DNA of 64,000 bases, taken from the NCBI RefSeq assembly GCF_030685535.1, contig NZ_CP131601.1:1178001-1242000 (forward strand), written 5' to 3'. This document shows positions 37,535 to 46,802 of this stretch, one piece after another. A program made the position numbers and the translations under genes. Position 1 is the first letter of the stretch; each line of letters opens with the position of its first letter. The notes beneath the pieces are model-generated. The model made no database searches. It saw only the letters and a program-made list of their open reading frames with translations, and was not told the DNA's origin. The DNA is from Photobacterium leiognathi. Lineage in GTDB: Bacteria; Pseudomonadota; Gammaproteobacteria; Enterobacterales; Vibrionaceae.

Positions 37535-38556
37535 GTGAGCAACTTAAAAGTAAAATTGTCTTTGATGAGCCATCAGCTCAAGTTGAGCAATTAAATATTG
37601 CGTCAAAATTAGAGTTTGCAGAAAAATCTGACTTTCTGCCGGATGTGACTCAAGAACCAGAAACAGAAATTGAGCAAGACTTAAAACAGGTCTTGGCAGC
37701 GAAACCTAAACGTCGTTATGGCTTTTTAAAAGCGTTAGCGGTGGCGGGTGCTGCAATGGTTGGGTGGCAAACAGTTGATCACGTAGTTACTGCGTATCAA
37801 AGTGCAGATTGGCTATCACTGGGCTGGAGCGCCATTGTTGCAGGTGTTGCGGTAACGGGTATTAGCGCTCTTGGGCGTGAATTCTTTAAGTTACGTCGTT
37901 TGAAGTTACGCCAATCTGAACGTGATGAAGCACAAATCTTGTTGGATGGAGACGGCATTGGTCATGGTAAAGCATTCTGTACCAAGCTTGCTCAGCATAG
38001 CCATATTAGCAGCGATAATCATGGTTACGATCGTTGGATTAATTCATTAGATGCAACCCATAACGATCGTGAAGTTTTAGAGCTATACGATCATTTAGTG
38101 GTAAGTCAGCAAGACAAATTGGCACGTAAGCTGGTGGCGAAATACTCCAGTGATGCGGCGGTCATGGTGGCATTAAGCCCGTTAGCGGTGGCTGATATGT
38201 TGCTAGTGGCTTGGCGTAACTTACGATTAATTGAACAAATCTCTCGTGTTTATGGGGTGGAATTAGGTTATTGGTCACGCATTAAATTGCTGAAGTTAGT
38301 ATTAGCTAACATGGCATTTGCTGGTGCATCAGAGGTGATCACAGATTTAGGTATGGACATGCTATCTATGGATCTAGCGGGTCGCATGTCAACGCGTGTA
38401 GCACAAGGGGTGAGTATTGGCTTACTAACAGGGCGATTAGGACTAAAAGCGATTGGTTTAATGCGCCCATTACCTTGGTTACCGGGGGAGCAGCCTAAGT
38501 TAAGTGAGATCAGAAAAGATCTTGTCGCTCAGCTAACGCATAAAAAAGATGATTAA
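37531..38556 (+). CDS. ycjF: YcjF family inner-membrane protein (DUF697)
   Basis: Membrane protein of 341 residues with two central hydrophobic spans (about 70-120) and a C-terminal DUF697 region including SPLAVADMLLVAWRNLRLIEQIS and YGVELGYWSRIKLLKLVLANM. Psp regulon member in enterics; exact function unknown. Translationally coupled to ycjX through a 4-bp overlap. A strong terminator with a GTAA tetraloop closes the unit. Confidence 0.93.
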   Translation: MSEQLKSKIVFDEPSAQVEQLNIASKLEFAEKSDFLPDVTQEPETEIEQDLKQVLAAKPKRRYGFLKALAVAGAAMVGWQTVDHVVTAYQSADWLSLGWSAIVAGVAVTGISALGREFFKLRRLKLRQSERDEAQILLDGDGIGHGKAFCTKLAQHSHISSDNHGYDRWINSLDATHNDREVLELYDHLVVSQQDKLARKLVAKYSSDAAVMVALSPLAVADMLLVAWRNLRLIEQISRVYGVELGYWSRIKLLKLVLANMAFAGASEVITDLGMDMLSMDLAGRMSTRVAQGVSIGLLTGRLGLKAIGLMRPLPWLPGEQPKLSEIRKDLVAQLTHKKDD

Positions 38557-38584
38557 AAGATAGTCTTTTCAAATAATTAACATA

Positions 38585-38616
38585 TAAGCTTATCGGTAAC
38601 GGTAAGCTTATTTTTT
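38585..38616 (+). terminator. ycjF intrinsic terminator
   Basis: AAGCTTATCG/CGGTAAGCTT 10-bp stem (one T-G pair) with a GTAA tetraloop and a T-run. Confidence 0.85.
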
Positions 38617-38640
38617 ATCTGAAGAATCATAGGGAATGAA

Positions 38641-39141
38641 ATGAGAAAAACGACGCTGCTATTGCCATTAGTTTTTTTATTATTTGGCTGTGATGCGCAA
38701 ACATCTGCAACGAAAACAATCGATGCAGCAACGGTTGAGCAATGTAGCCAAGGTGAATACGCCTATTCATTGCCTGTTGATCTGGAAAAATACACTCACG
38801 CGATGGCGCTATTTAGCCAAGAAGGGGGTGATAACCCTTATGAAACGACAAAATTTAAGCAAACTTGTCAGTCATTGCCACATATTGAAGATAAATTAGC
38901 GTATATAGCAGAGCAAAGTGCGCAAGCAACGTTACCTTACCCAGAAGCTGGCAAAGTGCTTTATTTCAAACAAGTTGATGATACGGCTTATGTTGTATTA
39001 GCTGCGCAAGAAGATGGATGGGCTGGGGTATCAGCCGCAATGGCAGCGGCTGAGCCTGTTATTACACGTAATATTCAGTTAAACAGTTCAATTCAGCATG
39101 TCACGTTTGGCTATGCACCTGGTGATGAAAAACAAAGCTAA
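38641..39141 (+). CDS. Putative lipoprotein, unknown function
   Basis: A 166-residue protein I cannot assign. It has a signal peptide MRKTTLLLPLVFLLFGC with lipobox LFGC, so the mature protein should be lipid-anchored with Asp at +2, which in enterics would favour inner-membrane retention. The mature part has two more cysteines (EQCSQGE and KQTCQSL) that might pair, and an alanine-rich helix near AAMAAAEP. It sits between the psp-linked ycjXF and tyrR with its own gap on each side. GGGAA lies before the ATG. Confidence 0.7.
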   Translation: MRKTTLLLPLVFLLFGCDAQTSATKTIDAATVEQCSQGEYAYSLPVDLEKYTHAMALFSQEGGDNPYETTKFKQTCQSLPHIEDKLAYIAEQSAQATLPYPEAGKVLYFKQVDDTAYVVLAAQEDGWAGVSAAMAAAEPVITRNIQLNSSIQHVTFGYAPGDEKQS

Positions 39142-39393
39142 CGAAGATATTTATCAAACATAGACAGCGTTATCATCAATTGAGAATAAATGGTGGAAAT
39201 TGGCTTACTCATCACCATTTAATCTCATATCTTAGATTTCTATCTTGACTATAAATAGGCTTAATAGCACACTGCGTGAATGTCACGTTAAGTTGACAAC
39301 CCGAATGTTACCTCTTCTAAGTTATTATAATTTAATTGATTTTTTAAAACTTAGTTGAGTCAAGAATAGGCTACATCTAAGAAGGCGACAAGT

Positions 39394-40932
39394 ATGAGGC
39401 TACAGGTATTTTGTGAAGATCGAGTTGGTATGACTCGCGAGCTGCTAGATATTCTGACTAGTCAGGAGATTGATCTTCGAGGGATAGAAATTGATCGTGT
39501 AGGTATTATTTACCTTAATTGTCCCGAAATTGAATTTGAGCAGTTTAGCCAATTAATGTCACAAATTAGACAGTTAGATGGCGTAACCGATGTAAGGAAG
39601 ATTAGCTTCATGCCGAGTGAGCGTGAACATACAGAGCTTTCTGCACTGTTACAAACACTGCCAGATCCCTTCTTTTCTATCGATCTTAACGGCAAAATTG
39701 ATTTTGCTAACCAAGCTGCTGAAAGGCTGATGACCCATCATCATAGCTCGCTTCACAATGAAAGTATCCATACATTATTGGGCTTTAATGTTCAGCGTTG
39801 GTTAGATAAAAAACACGCTGAAAAGCATACCGAAATGGTTGTGATAGCAGGGCTTGATTACCAAATGGAAGTGATGCCAGTTTACATTAATGATGAAACT
39901 GATGTCCCTGTACTTGCTAGCGCATTGATTTTGTTGAAATCCTTGTCTGAAGCGACGATGCCTATTGTGACTCGCCAACTAGACGGAGATAGTGGTTTTG
40001 AGCATTTAGTCGGTCAGTCTTCTCGTTTTAAGCATTTGGTGGCGCAAGCAAAAAAATTGGCATTGCTTGATGCACCATTGTTGATCCAAGGTGAAACAGG
40101 TACGGGTAAAGAAATGTTAGCGCGTGCTTGTCACCAACGTTCTACGCGACGTGATAAGCCATTTTTGGTTGTAAACTGTGTATCTATGCCTGATAACGCG
40201 GCTGAAACTGAGTTATTTGGCTTTGCAGGTAGTGCAACTGAGCCAAGTAAAAAAGGCATTTTTGAACAAGCTGATGGCGGTACGGTTTTCTTGTATGAAA
40301 TCGGTGAGATGTCGAAGCACTTACAAATTAAGCTACTACGTTTTTTACAAGATGGTACGTTCCGTCGTGTAGGCGAAGAAGCAGAGAAGAAAGTTAACCT
40401 TCGTGTCATTTGTTCGACGCAAAAGAAACTACCCGATTTGGTTGCGGCAGGTGATTTTCGTGAAGATTTGTATTATCGCTTGAATGTATTGGCTTTAGTT
40501 GTGCCACCGTTACGTGAGCGTAGTGCCGATATTGTACCTTTAGCTGAGTTATTCCTTACTCAGTTATCACAAGAATTGCATCAAGCAAAACCGCAAATAT
40601 CTGAAGAGTTAGCAGAATACCTTAAACAATATGCGTGGCCGGGCAATATTCGTCAGCTTCGTAATGTGTTATTCCGTGCTATGACGCAATTAGATAGTAG
40701 CGTTATGACCTCTGATGATGTGCAGTTACCTGAAAATGAATCGAGCAGTATTATTAGTGATGAAACGCTAGATGGTTCATTAGATGAGATCATGAAACGT
40801 TATGAATCAGGTATTTTATCTAACCTTTATCGTAGCTATCCATCTACCCGTAAGTTGGCAAAACGATTAGGGGTTTCGCATACTGCTGTTGCCAATAAAT
40901 TGCGTGAATATGGTTTAACAAAACGTAACTAA
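39394..40932 (+). CDS. tyrR: Transcriptional regulator TyrR
   Basis: Regulator of aromatic amino acid synthesis and transport, 512 residues (E. coli 513). In order: N-terminal ACT domain (MRLQVFCEDRVGMTRELLDIL), PAS domain (about 80-190), AAA+ domain with Walker A QGETGTGKEML, and the C-terminal helix-turn-helix TRKLAKRLGVSHTAVANKL. The sigma-54 GAFTGA loop is absent (ELFGFAGSATEPSKK), as expected for TyrR, which works with sigma-70. Follows the psp block as in E. coli. A strong terminator shared with ogt follows. Confidence 0.96.
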   Translation: MRLQVFCEDRVGMTRELLDILTSQEIDLRGIEIDRVGIIYLNCPEIEFEQFSQLMSQIRQLDGVTDVRKISFMPSEREHTELSALLQTLPDPFFSIDLNGKIDFANQAAERLMTHHHSSLHNESIHTLLGFNVQRWLDKKHAEKHTEMVVIAGLDYQMEVMPVYINDETDVPVLASALILLKSLSEATMPIVTRQLDGDSGFEHLVGQSSRFKHLVAQAKKLALLDAPLLIQGETGTGKEMLARACHQRSTRRDKPFLVVNCVSMPDNAAETELFGFAGSATEPSKKGIFEQADGGTVFLYEIGEMSKHLQIKLLRFLQDGTFRRVGEEAEKKVNLRVICSTQKKLPDLVAAGDFREDLYYRLNVLALVVPPLRERSADIVPLAELFLTQLSQELHQAKPQISEELAEYLKQYAWPGNIRQLRNVLFRAMTQLDSSVMTSDDVQLPENESSSIISDETLDGSLDEIMKRYESGILSNLYRSYPSTRKLAKRLGVSHTAVANKLREYGLTKRN

Positions 40933-40949
40933 TCGTCGAATTAGAAAAG

Positions 40950-40981
40950 AAAAAAGAGATAATTTAATTATCTCTTTTTTT
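40950..40981. terminator. Bidirectional terminator between tyrR and ogt
   Basis: AAAAAAGAGATAATT/AATTATCTCTTTTTT near-perfect palindrome between convergent genes, giving T-runs on both strands. Confidence 0.85.
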
Positions 40982-41008
40982 ATGAATTCAGCATAAGTAG
41001 GGATAGCG

Positions 41009-41509
41009 TTAGGCTAGTTCATGCTGGTGGTCTTCAATCAAGATGGTTTTTCCAGATTCAAGCGCTAAGAGAAGGGCAACCATATCAGCACCATAGCGGT
41101 AACCACATAGGTTTTGATCGCTGTTAAGGACACGGTGACAAGGGATAATGATGGGAATAGGGTTAACGTTTTTCGCCATTCCGATAGCTTGGCTGGCAGC
41201 AGGGTTGCCAATATCAAGGGCGATTTGTTCGTAACTGGATGTTTTACCGAAAGGGATATCGGCAATGGCATGCCAAATTTGCTGTTGGAACAGCGTTCCT
41301 TGAGGAGCGAGTGGGAAAGTGAAGCGTTGGCGAGTGCCTAAGAGATATTCTTTTAGCTGTCTGATGAAGGGTTCCATAAAGCTTGGGTTATGTTGCCATG
41401 ATTCATCAGGCATATAACCGGGGCTATTGACCGTTAACCTTCTCAAGCCTTGGTGATCGGCTAACAACATGATGCTGCCTAATTCAGTTTCTATACAATC
41501 GTAATACAT
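41009..41509 (-). CDS. ogt: Methylated-DNA--protein-cysteine methyltransferase
   Basis: Suicide repair protein removing alkyl groups from O6-alkylguanine. The acceptor motif IPCHRVL is present, with the helix-turn-helix region YEQIALDIGNPAASQAIGMAK and arginine finger region. The frame is open to 41590, but an MYYDCIETELGSIMLL start at 41509 matches where the family begins; the upstream 27 residues look unlike coding sequence. No strong ribosome site marks either start, so the start is the uncertain part. Ogt rather than Ada since there is no AraC-type domain. Confidence 0.88.
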   Translation of the reverse strand: MYYDCIETELGSIMLLADHQGLRRLTVNSPGYMPDESWQHNPSFMEPFIRQLKEYLLGTRQRFTFPLAPQGTLFQQQIWHAIADIPFGKTSSYEQIALDIGNPAASQAIGMAKNVNPIPIIIPCHRVLNSDQNLCGYRYGADMVALLLALESGKTILIEDHQHELA

Positions 41510-41673
41510 CCATAACTCACTAAATGCGTTAGTAATTAATAACATTGCTGAGCTAAGATTAACAGATAACAGTTTGATAACATATAACAATCTGTTTATT
41601 AGTTATGCTAATCTTACGATAGCTTCAACGCTCAGAACCTCTCTTATTAACATCCTTGTGTCGAGGTAATATT

Positions 41674-42270
41674 TTGTTCCATTCAATTATAAACCGTTCA
41701 TCAACGATTGTGCTTGATGATATAAAAATTCGACTGATTTCTAGTCAGGATGTAGCAAAAATAACTGTTTATTATCAAAAAAATAGAGCCTTTTTAAAAG
41801 CGTGGGAGCCAGTTAGAAATGAGCTGTTTTTTTCTGAGCTTGGATGGCAGAAAAGAATTGAGCAAATTGAGACATTGCATCGTCATGAAATGGCTTTTTA
41901 CTTCGTGATTGAAGACAGAGAAACCAATGAAATTATTGGTGTGATCAACTATAGCAACCTAGTGAAATTTCCGTTTCATGCATGTCATGTCGGCTATTCG
42001 CTCGATCAGGATTATCAAGGGCGCGCAATCATGCGACGAGCATTGAAAGAGACTGTGAGTTGGATGTTTGAAGTAAAAGGCTTTCACCGCATTATGGCAG
42101 CCTATATGCCTCATAATGAGAAAAGTGCAAGCGTCTTATATGCCGTGGGTTTTGAAAAAGAAGGGCTCGCGAAAGATTATTTATTGATTGATGATCAGTG
42201 GCAGGATCATGTATTAACCTCATTAATAAACCGTCAATGGTCTGCGCCTGTTACTTGGTCGGCAACCTAA
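41674..42270 (+). CDS. rimJ: Ribosomal protein S5-alanine N-acetyltransferase-like GNAT
   Basis: GNAT acetyltransferase of about 198 residues. The RimJ/RimL pattern is clear: an N-terminal IRLISSQDVAKI strand, the acetyl-CoA-binding VGYSLDQDYQGRAIMRRAL (with QGRAxM in place of QGKGIM) and HRIMAAYMPHNEKSASVLYAVGFEKEG. No ATG starts the frame; the TTG at 41674 has GAGG seven bases upstream, better than the earlier TTG at 41656. RimJ is a best family match, but substrate among this subfamily varies. Confidence 0.82.
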   Translation: MFHSIINRSSTIVLDDIKIRLISSQDVAKITVYYQKNRAFLKAWEPVRNELFFSELGWQKRIEQIETLHRHEMAFYFVIEDRETNEIIGVINYSNLVKFPFHACHVGYSLDQDYQGRAIMRRALKETVSWMFEVKGFHRIMAAYMPHNEKSASVLYAVGFEKEGLAKDYLLIDDQWQDHVLTSLINRQWSAPVTWSAT

Positions 42271-42289
42271 TGTCTACTCAGCAATTATA

Positions 42290-42319
42290 AAAAAAGGCAA
42301 CACAAGGTTGCCTTTTTTT
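42290..42319. terminator. Bidirectional terminator between rimJ and pykA
   Basis: AAAAAGGCAAC/GTTGCCTTTTT perfect 11-bp stem with ACAAG loop, T-runs on both strands. Confidence 0.9.
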
Positions 42320-42338
42320 GATCAGATAATGTGAGTGA

Positions 42339-43784
42339 TTACTCAACCGTTAGGATACGCATATTGTTAGTAGAACCAACGGTATCCATTACGTCACCTT
42401 GAGTAATGATCACAAGATCGCCTACTTGAACAAAGCCAGCATCACGTAGTACGTCTAATGCATGTTTTGCAGCTTCTAGACCAGCATCGCTATCACGGTC
42501 GAAGTAAACCGGTGTAACACCACGGTAAAGTGCTGCTTGGTTTAGGGTATTTTCGTTACGAGATAGAGCGAAAATAGGTAGACCAGAAGAAATACGAGAC
42601 ATCATCAGTGGAGTGCGACCCGATTCAGTCATTGCCACCATCGCTTTCACACCAGCCATGTGGTTAGCTGCGTACATTGTTGACATCGCAATCGTTTCTT
42701 CAGGTGAAGTGAATGAGCGATCTAAACGGTGGTTAGACACGTTAATGCTTGGCTCTTTCTCTGCACCTAAACATACACTTGCCATTGCTTTAACTGTTTC
42801 TTCTGGGAACTGACCTGCCGCTGTTTCAGCAGAAAGCATTACTGCATCAGTACCATCTAGCACAGCGTTAGCCACGTCCATTACTTCTGCACGTGTTGGC
42901 ATTGGGCTAGTGATCATTGATTCCATCATTTGCGTTGCCGTAATAACCGTACGGTTTAGGCTGCGTGCACGACGGATAAGTTTTTTCTGAACACCAACTA
43001 GCTCTGGATCGCCAATTTCAACACCAAGATCACCACGTGCAACCATTACAACGTCAGATGCTAGAATGATGTCATCCATTGCTTCAGTTGTTGCTACCGC
43101 TTCAGCACGCTCAACTTTAGCGACTAATTTTGCATTTAGCCCCGCTTCAGTTGCTAGGCGACGTGCATATTTCATGTCTTCGCCATTACGTGGGAAAGAA
43201 ACCGCTAAGTAATCAACACCCATAGCTGCTGCTGTAGTGATGTCTGCTTTGTCTTTGTCTGTTAGTGCTTCAGCTGAAAGACCGCCGCCTTTTTTGTTGA
43301 TACCCTTGTTGTTTGAAAGAGGACCAGCAACTGTTACTTCAGTGTGAACCTTGTTACCTTCAACGGCTGTTACTTTTAATTGAACACGACCGTCATCAAG
43401 CAACAAAATGTCACCTGTTGTTACATCTTTTGGTAACTCTTTGTAGTCAAGACCTACAGCGAATTGGTCGCCTTCACCTTTTGGAAGATCGCTATCTAGA
43501 GTGAATTTATCACCGATAGCGAGTTGGATTTTACCATGTTTAAACGTAGATACACGGATCTTTGGACCTTGTAGATCACCTAGAATCGCTACGTTCTTGC
43601 CTAGCTTTGCTGCAATCTCACGTACTTGTTTTGTACGTTGAATATGATCTTCTGGACTACCGTGAGAGAAGTTCATACGTACAACGTTTGCACCTGCGGC
43701 AATGATCTTTTCAAGGTTATTATCACGATCAGTTGCAGGACCAAGGGTAGTTACAATTTTTGTACGTCTTAGGCGTTCAGACAT
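42339..43784 (-). CDS. pykA: Pyruvate kinase II
   Basis: Converts PEP and ADP to pyruvate and ATP. It matches type II PykA along its length ([51 protein letters not shown], the catalytic [20 protein letters not shown]). The frame is open to 43841, but GGAGTTTCAC precedes the ATG at 43784 that begins MSERLRRTK as in E. coli; length is then 481. It lies near hexR in the same direction, a central-carbon regulator known to control pyk genes in vibrios and Shewanella. Confidence 0.96.
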   Translation of the reverse strand: MSERLRRTKIVTTLGPATDRDNNLEKIIAAGANVVRMNFSHGSPEDHIQRTKQVREIAAKLGKNVAILGDLQGPKIRVSTFKHGKIQLAIGDKFTLDSDLPKGEGDQFAVGLDYKELPKDVTTGDILLLDDGRVQLKVTAVEGNKVHTEVTVAGPLSNNKGINKKGGGLSAEALTDKDKADITTAAAMGVDYLAVSFPRNGEDMKYARRLATEAGLNAKLVAKVERAEAVATTEAMDDIILASDVVMVARGDLGVEIGDPELVGVQKKLIRRARSLNRTVITATQMMESMITSPMPTRAEVMDVANAVLDGTDAVMLSAETAAGQFPEETVKAMASVCLGAEKEPSINVSNHRLDRSFTSPEETIAMSTMYAANHMAGVKAMVAMTESGRTPLMMSRISSGLPIFALSRNENTLNQAALYRGVTPVYFDRDSDAGLEAAKHALDVLRDAGFVQVGDLVIITQGDVMDTVGSTNNMRILTVE

Positions 43785-43986
43785 GTGAAACTCCATTTTA
43801 TTGAAACGGGTTTTATTGGCGCTTAGCAGAAAATTTAGCATGGCTAAGTTAGCAATAAAACTTGAGATAGTTTTGATATCATATCTCGCTTATTGGGCTA
43901 AATGATGTATATCAAAAGACGATAAACTGTCACTGCTTTTATTCTCGTTAGTTGTAACAAAACGTATGTAACGAGATTATTGCAAT

Positions 43987-44015
43987 AAAAAAGCGAAGCT
44001 TCAGGCTTCGCTTTT
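43987..44015 (-). terminator. hexR intrinsic terminator
   Basis: AAAAGCGAAGC/GCTTCGCTTTT perfect stem with a TTCAG loop, just past the hexR stop; T-run on the minus strand. Confidence 0.9.
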
Positions 44016-44021
44016 CATGGG

Positions 44022-44879
44022 TTACAAGCCAGGATTATCTTTGGAAAAACGGGAGTCTTTCAATGACTCTTTCACGCGTTTTAAGTTATCTCTAAAACCT
44101 GCACCACGACGTAGCGTAAAGCCTGTCGCTAACACATCAATAACGGTCATCTGTACGACACGACTCGCCATTGGCATATAAATATCAGTATCTTCAGGCA
44201 CATCTAAACAAATAGACAGGGAGCATTCACGCTCTAAAGGCGAGTCTTTTGCTGTAATACCGATGACGGTAGCGCCATTAATACGTGCCATCTGCGCAAT
44301 TTCAACCAAACTCTTAGTTCGGCCGATGTGGGAAATTACCACAACCACATCACCGTCAGAGCAGTTAATCACGCTCATGCGTTGCATCACAATATCATCA
44401 AAACAGACGATAGGAATGTTGAAACGGAAAAACTTATTTTGCGCATCATGAGCAACAGAAGCAGAAGCACCTAATCCGAAGAATGAGATTTTTTTGGCTT
44501 GAGTGAGCAGATCAACCGCACGGTTGATTTGCATTGAATCTAGGCTATTTTTGGCAACATCTAAACATGCCATGGTAGATTCAAAAATCTTTGCTGTATA
44601 TGCCTCTGGGCCATCGGTTTCTTCGACATTACGATTTACGTAAGGTGTGCCGTTAGCCAAACTTTGGGCTAAATGCAGTTTAAAATCAGGGAAACCTTTA
44701 GTATCTAAACGACGACAAAAACGGTTAACTGTCGGCTCACTGACATCAGCCATTTTCGCGAGGGTCGCAATGCTAGAGTGAATGGCAGTTTGAGGAGAGG
44801 CAATAATAACTTCGGCGACTTTTCGTTCGGATTTACTGAAGTGTTCTAAGTTATTTTGAATTTTTTCTATGGTATTCAT
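44022..44879 (-). CDS. hexR: RpiR-family regulator HexR
   Basis: Regulator of central carbon metabolism that senses KDPG. The 285-residue protein has the N-terminal RpiR HTH (residues about 1-77, with ADVSEPTVNRFCRRLDTKGFPDFK) and a SIS sugar-phosphate-binding domain (KISFFGLGASASVAHDA, VVVVISHIGRTKSLVE). HexR in vibrios controls glycolytic and Entner-Doudoroff genes, and pykA next door would be a natural target. Monocistronic with its own terminator. Confident by recalled similarity. Confidence 0.95.
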   Translation of the reverse strand: MNTIEKIQNNLEHFSKSERKVAEVIIASPQTAIHSSIATLAKMADVSEPTVNRFCRRLDTKGFPDFKLHLAQSLANGTPYVNRNVEETDGPEAYTAKIFESTMACLDVAKNSLDSMQINRAVDLLTQAKKISFFGLGASASVAHDAQNKFFRFNIPIVCFDDIVMQRMSVINCSDGDVVVVISHIGRTKSLVEIAQMARINGATVIGITAKDSPLERECSLSICLDVPEDTDIYMPMASRVVQMTVIDVLATGFTLRRGAGFRDNLKRVKESLKDSRFSKDNPGL

Positions 44880-45252
44880 AGCTAGTCATGCACTTCGTTA
44901 TTGAATTTCATTTGTAGCAAACTTGTCATCAAGATGCGTCTTTAATGAAACTATACTACTTAATTTTGATTATCTCCTAGCTAATCGGGTGATTTTGCGG
45001 GCTAATTTTATGAGTTTATGACCGGGATCGACTTTTGGCTTTCAGTTTTGAAACCCTGTTCGACGAATAATTACAAAATAATCTCTTTAGATTTCGATAT
45101 TGTTGCTATTTCTTTCATATATAAGGATTTATTTTACAGCTTGAAATAATTGGCTTGTCGTTATTTATTATCATTTCTAGTAATAAATCAGAAAAGTGAG
45201 CGTTGTTGGTGTTATTTTTCTTATATAAAAAGCATTAATGTAAGGAGTTCGT
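44880..45252. other. Divergent hexR / yeeZ-like promoter region (373 bp)
   Basis: AT-rich spacer between divergent genes, presumably holding both promoters. A short frame at 45150-45341 runs through the yeeZ-like start and is a shadow. No RNA gene or clear operator seen. Confidence 0.4.
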
Positions 45253-46071
45253 ATGCAGGTAGCAATTTGTGGGTGTGGTTGGTTAGGGTTACCACTGGCG
45301 AAAGCGCTATATCAGAAAGGGTACAATGTTTACGGCACTAAAACAGCCTTGGTGGATGCCAAATTGTTAGCACAATGGGGAATTAATGGCTTTCAAATGC
45401 AGTTGCCATTAGAGACAAACGAGCAAATGGAGTATTTAGCACCGTTACTAGCCAGTGATGTGATGGTGATCAATATTGCAGCGGGTCGTCAGAGTGTAGA
45501 TAAAGAGCAGCATTATCAAAATATAATGTCGCTTTCTCATCGCGCAAAAAATGCTGGGTGTAAACGTATCATCTTTATTAGCACGACATCCGTTTATGAT
45601 GGTCGACAAGGAAGAGTGGTGGAGACGGATGATGTAATGCCTGTCACTAATTCTGCCTTAGTTCATGTCAAGATTGAACAGGCGTTACGTGAACAGTGGG
45701 GTGAGCAGCTGACTATTTTGCGTTTATCCGGTTTGATTGGTGACGATCGACATCCTGTTAAGTTTTTAGCAGGTAGACAAGGTATTAAGGATGGTAATAG
45801 CCCTGTTAACTTGATTCATTTAGATGATTGTATTGCTGCAATCTGCCGTCTTGTTGAGAAGAAAGCGGAAATGCCTGTTTTACATTTAGCCGCGGATTTT
45901 CATCCTTCTCGTCATGACTACTATACCCAAATGGCAAAACAACGATCGCTGCCTTTACCTCAATTTGAGATAGACAGAAGTGATTACAATGGAAAGGTGA
46001 TTGACGCCAGCGCAACCTTAGCGTGGTTGGGGATCAGTTTGAAGCATAACGATTTGCTTAGCAGTAAATAA
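45253..46071 (+). CDS. SDR-type NAD(P)-binding protein, YeeZ-like
   Basis: Predicted Rossmann-fold oxidoreductase/epimerase of 272 residues similar to E. coli YeeZ. The nucleotide-binding motif is VAICGCGWLGLPLAKAL (GxGxxG with Cys) at residues 3-19, with ISTTSVYDG and LRLSGLIGDDRHP in the places YeeZ has FTSSTSVYG and LRLAGLVGPGRHP. The SDR catalytic YxxxK is not obvious, so catalysis is open. AAGGAG lies six bases before the ATG. Its stop codon lies in the T-tract of a minus-strand terminator, where a candidate sRNA ends. Confidence 0.82.
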   Translation: MQVAICGCGWLGLPLAKALYQKGYNVYGTKTALVDAKLLAQWGINGFQMQLPLETNEQMEYLAPLLASDVMVINIAAGRQSVDKEQHYQNIMSLSHRAKNAGCKRIIFISTTSVYDGRQGRVVETDDVMPVTNSALVHVKIEQALREQWGEQLTILRLSGLIGDDRHPVKFLAGRQGIKDGNSPVNLIHLDDCIAAICRLVEKKAEMPVLHLAADFHPSRHDYYTQMAKQRSLPLPQFEIDRSDYNGKVIDASATLAWLGISLKHNDLLSSK

Positions 46072-46175
46072 AAAAAACGCTGAACATCTGTTCAGCGTAA
46101 AGTTGCAATTAAGAGTTAAATTGCAGTGGCAATTTGGATTATCAGTGAATGTTCGACGGCCAGTTAAACAAATTT
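46068..46175 (-). ncRNA. Candidate sibling sRNA, unit A
   Basis: Not a recognised Rfam-type RNA to my knowledge. The 3' end is an intrinsic terminator (ACGCTGAAC/GTTCAGCGT, loop ATCT, T-run on the minus strand, 46068-46098). Its core on the minus strand is TTGCCACTGC (46123-46132), followed by TTTAACTCTTAATTG, closely like unit C. A TTGACA -35 element at 46207-46212 and CATATT -10 about 18 bases on would start the RNA near 46175, giving about 105 nt. The core-to-stem gap is about 25 nt. No ORF of note inside. Confidence 0.5.
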
Positions 46176-46307
46176 CACTAATAATATGGATTCTATATAT
46201 TCAGACTGTCAATCTAGCAATGAGTTCAATAAATATTGAAAAAAAAGCTGGAAAGATGATTTTTATTTAATGAACGATGTTTTTATTTGTTTTCTCTCAG
46301 CATTAGG

Positions 46308-46440
46308 CAAAAAAAATCCCATTAAAAATAGATTTAATGGGATAAAAAAGTTCCGTAAATATAACAAAAAAGTTCAGCAGTAGTGGATATCAAACATAAA
46401 AAAATCTGTAACATACTGATTAAATAACCAAAGGCATAGT
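46308..46440 (-). ncRNA. Candidate sibling sRNA, unit B
   Basis: Terminator ATCCCATTAAA/TTTAATGGGAT (46316-46343), then eight T on the minus strand. The core ATCCACTACTGC lies at 46377-46388, 33 nt before the stem. No clear promoter: TTGAAT and GTTATT elements about 17 bp apart are possible, so the 5' end given is approximate. Confidence 0.4.
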
Positions 46441-46552
46441 AGGGTATTCAACCAATCATACTAGTAAGACTAGGCAAATTTCTGTTAGTTCAAAAAAAAT
46501 GAAAAAAAATGCGATTTTCTTATGCTGCGGTCTAAACAAGCAATTTTTCGAT

Positions 46553-46650
46553 AAAAAAAGCCCGCTAAAAAAGGTAGCGGGCGAAATAAAATTTACAATT
46601 AGGAGTTAAAGCAGTAGTGGCATTTACAATGATAAAAATCGTCTAAACAG
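46553..46650 (-). ncRNA. Candidate sibling sRNA, unit C
   Basis: Terminator GCCCGCTA/TAGCGGGC (46560-46582) followed by seven T on the minus strand. Core ATGCCACTACTGC (46611-46623) followed by TTTAACTCCTAATTG, an anti-Shine-Dalgarno-like sequence, 28 nt before the stem. It lies downstream of the OFA transporter stop at 46803, so it may alternatively be released from that mRNA's 3' end. The 5' end is a guess. Confidence 0.45.
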
Positions 46651-46802
46651 CATGTTTCGTAAAATCTTTATCAATATGAATACATTAATTATGACTATGC
46701 CTATGGGCAAAGGTTCCTAAAATATTCACATTTTTTGATAGATAATTTTTGCAGCTTATAACTCTATGATTCTTATAGCTAATTAAATGCGACTGCTCAC
46801 CA

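Noticed and set aside
43940..43985. TGTAAC repeats near pykA/hexR as a HexR operator
   Set aside because: The two half-sites are in direct, not inverted, orientation and do not fit the HexR palindrome.
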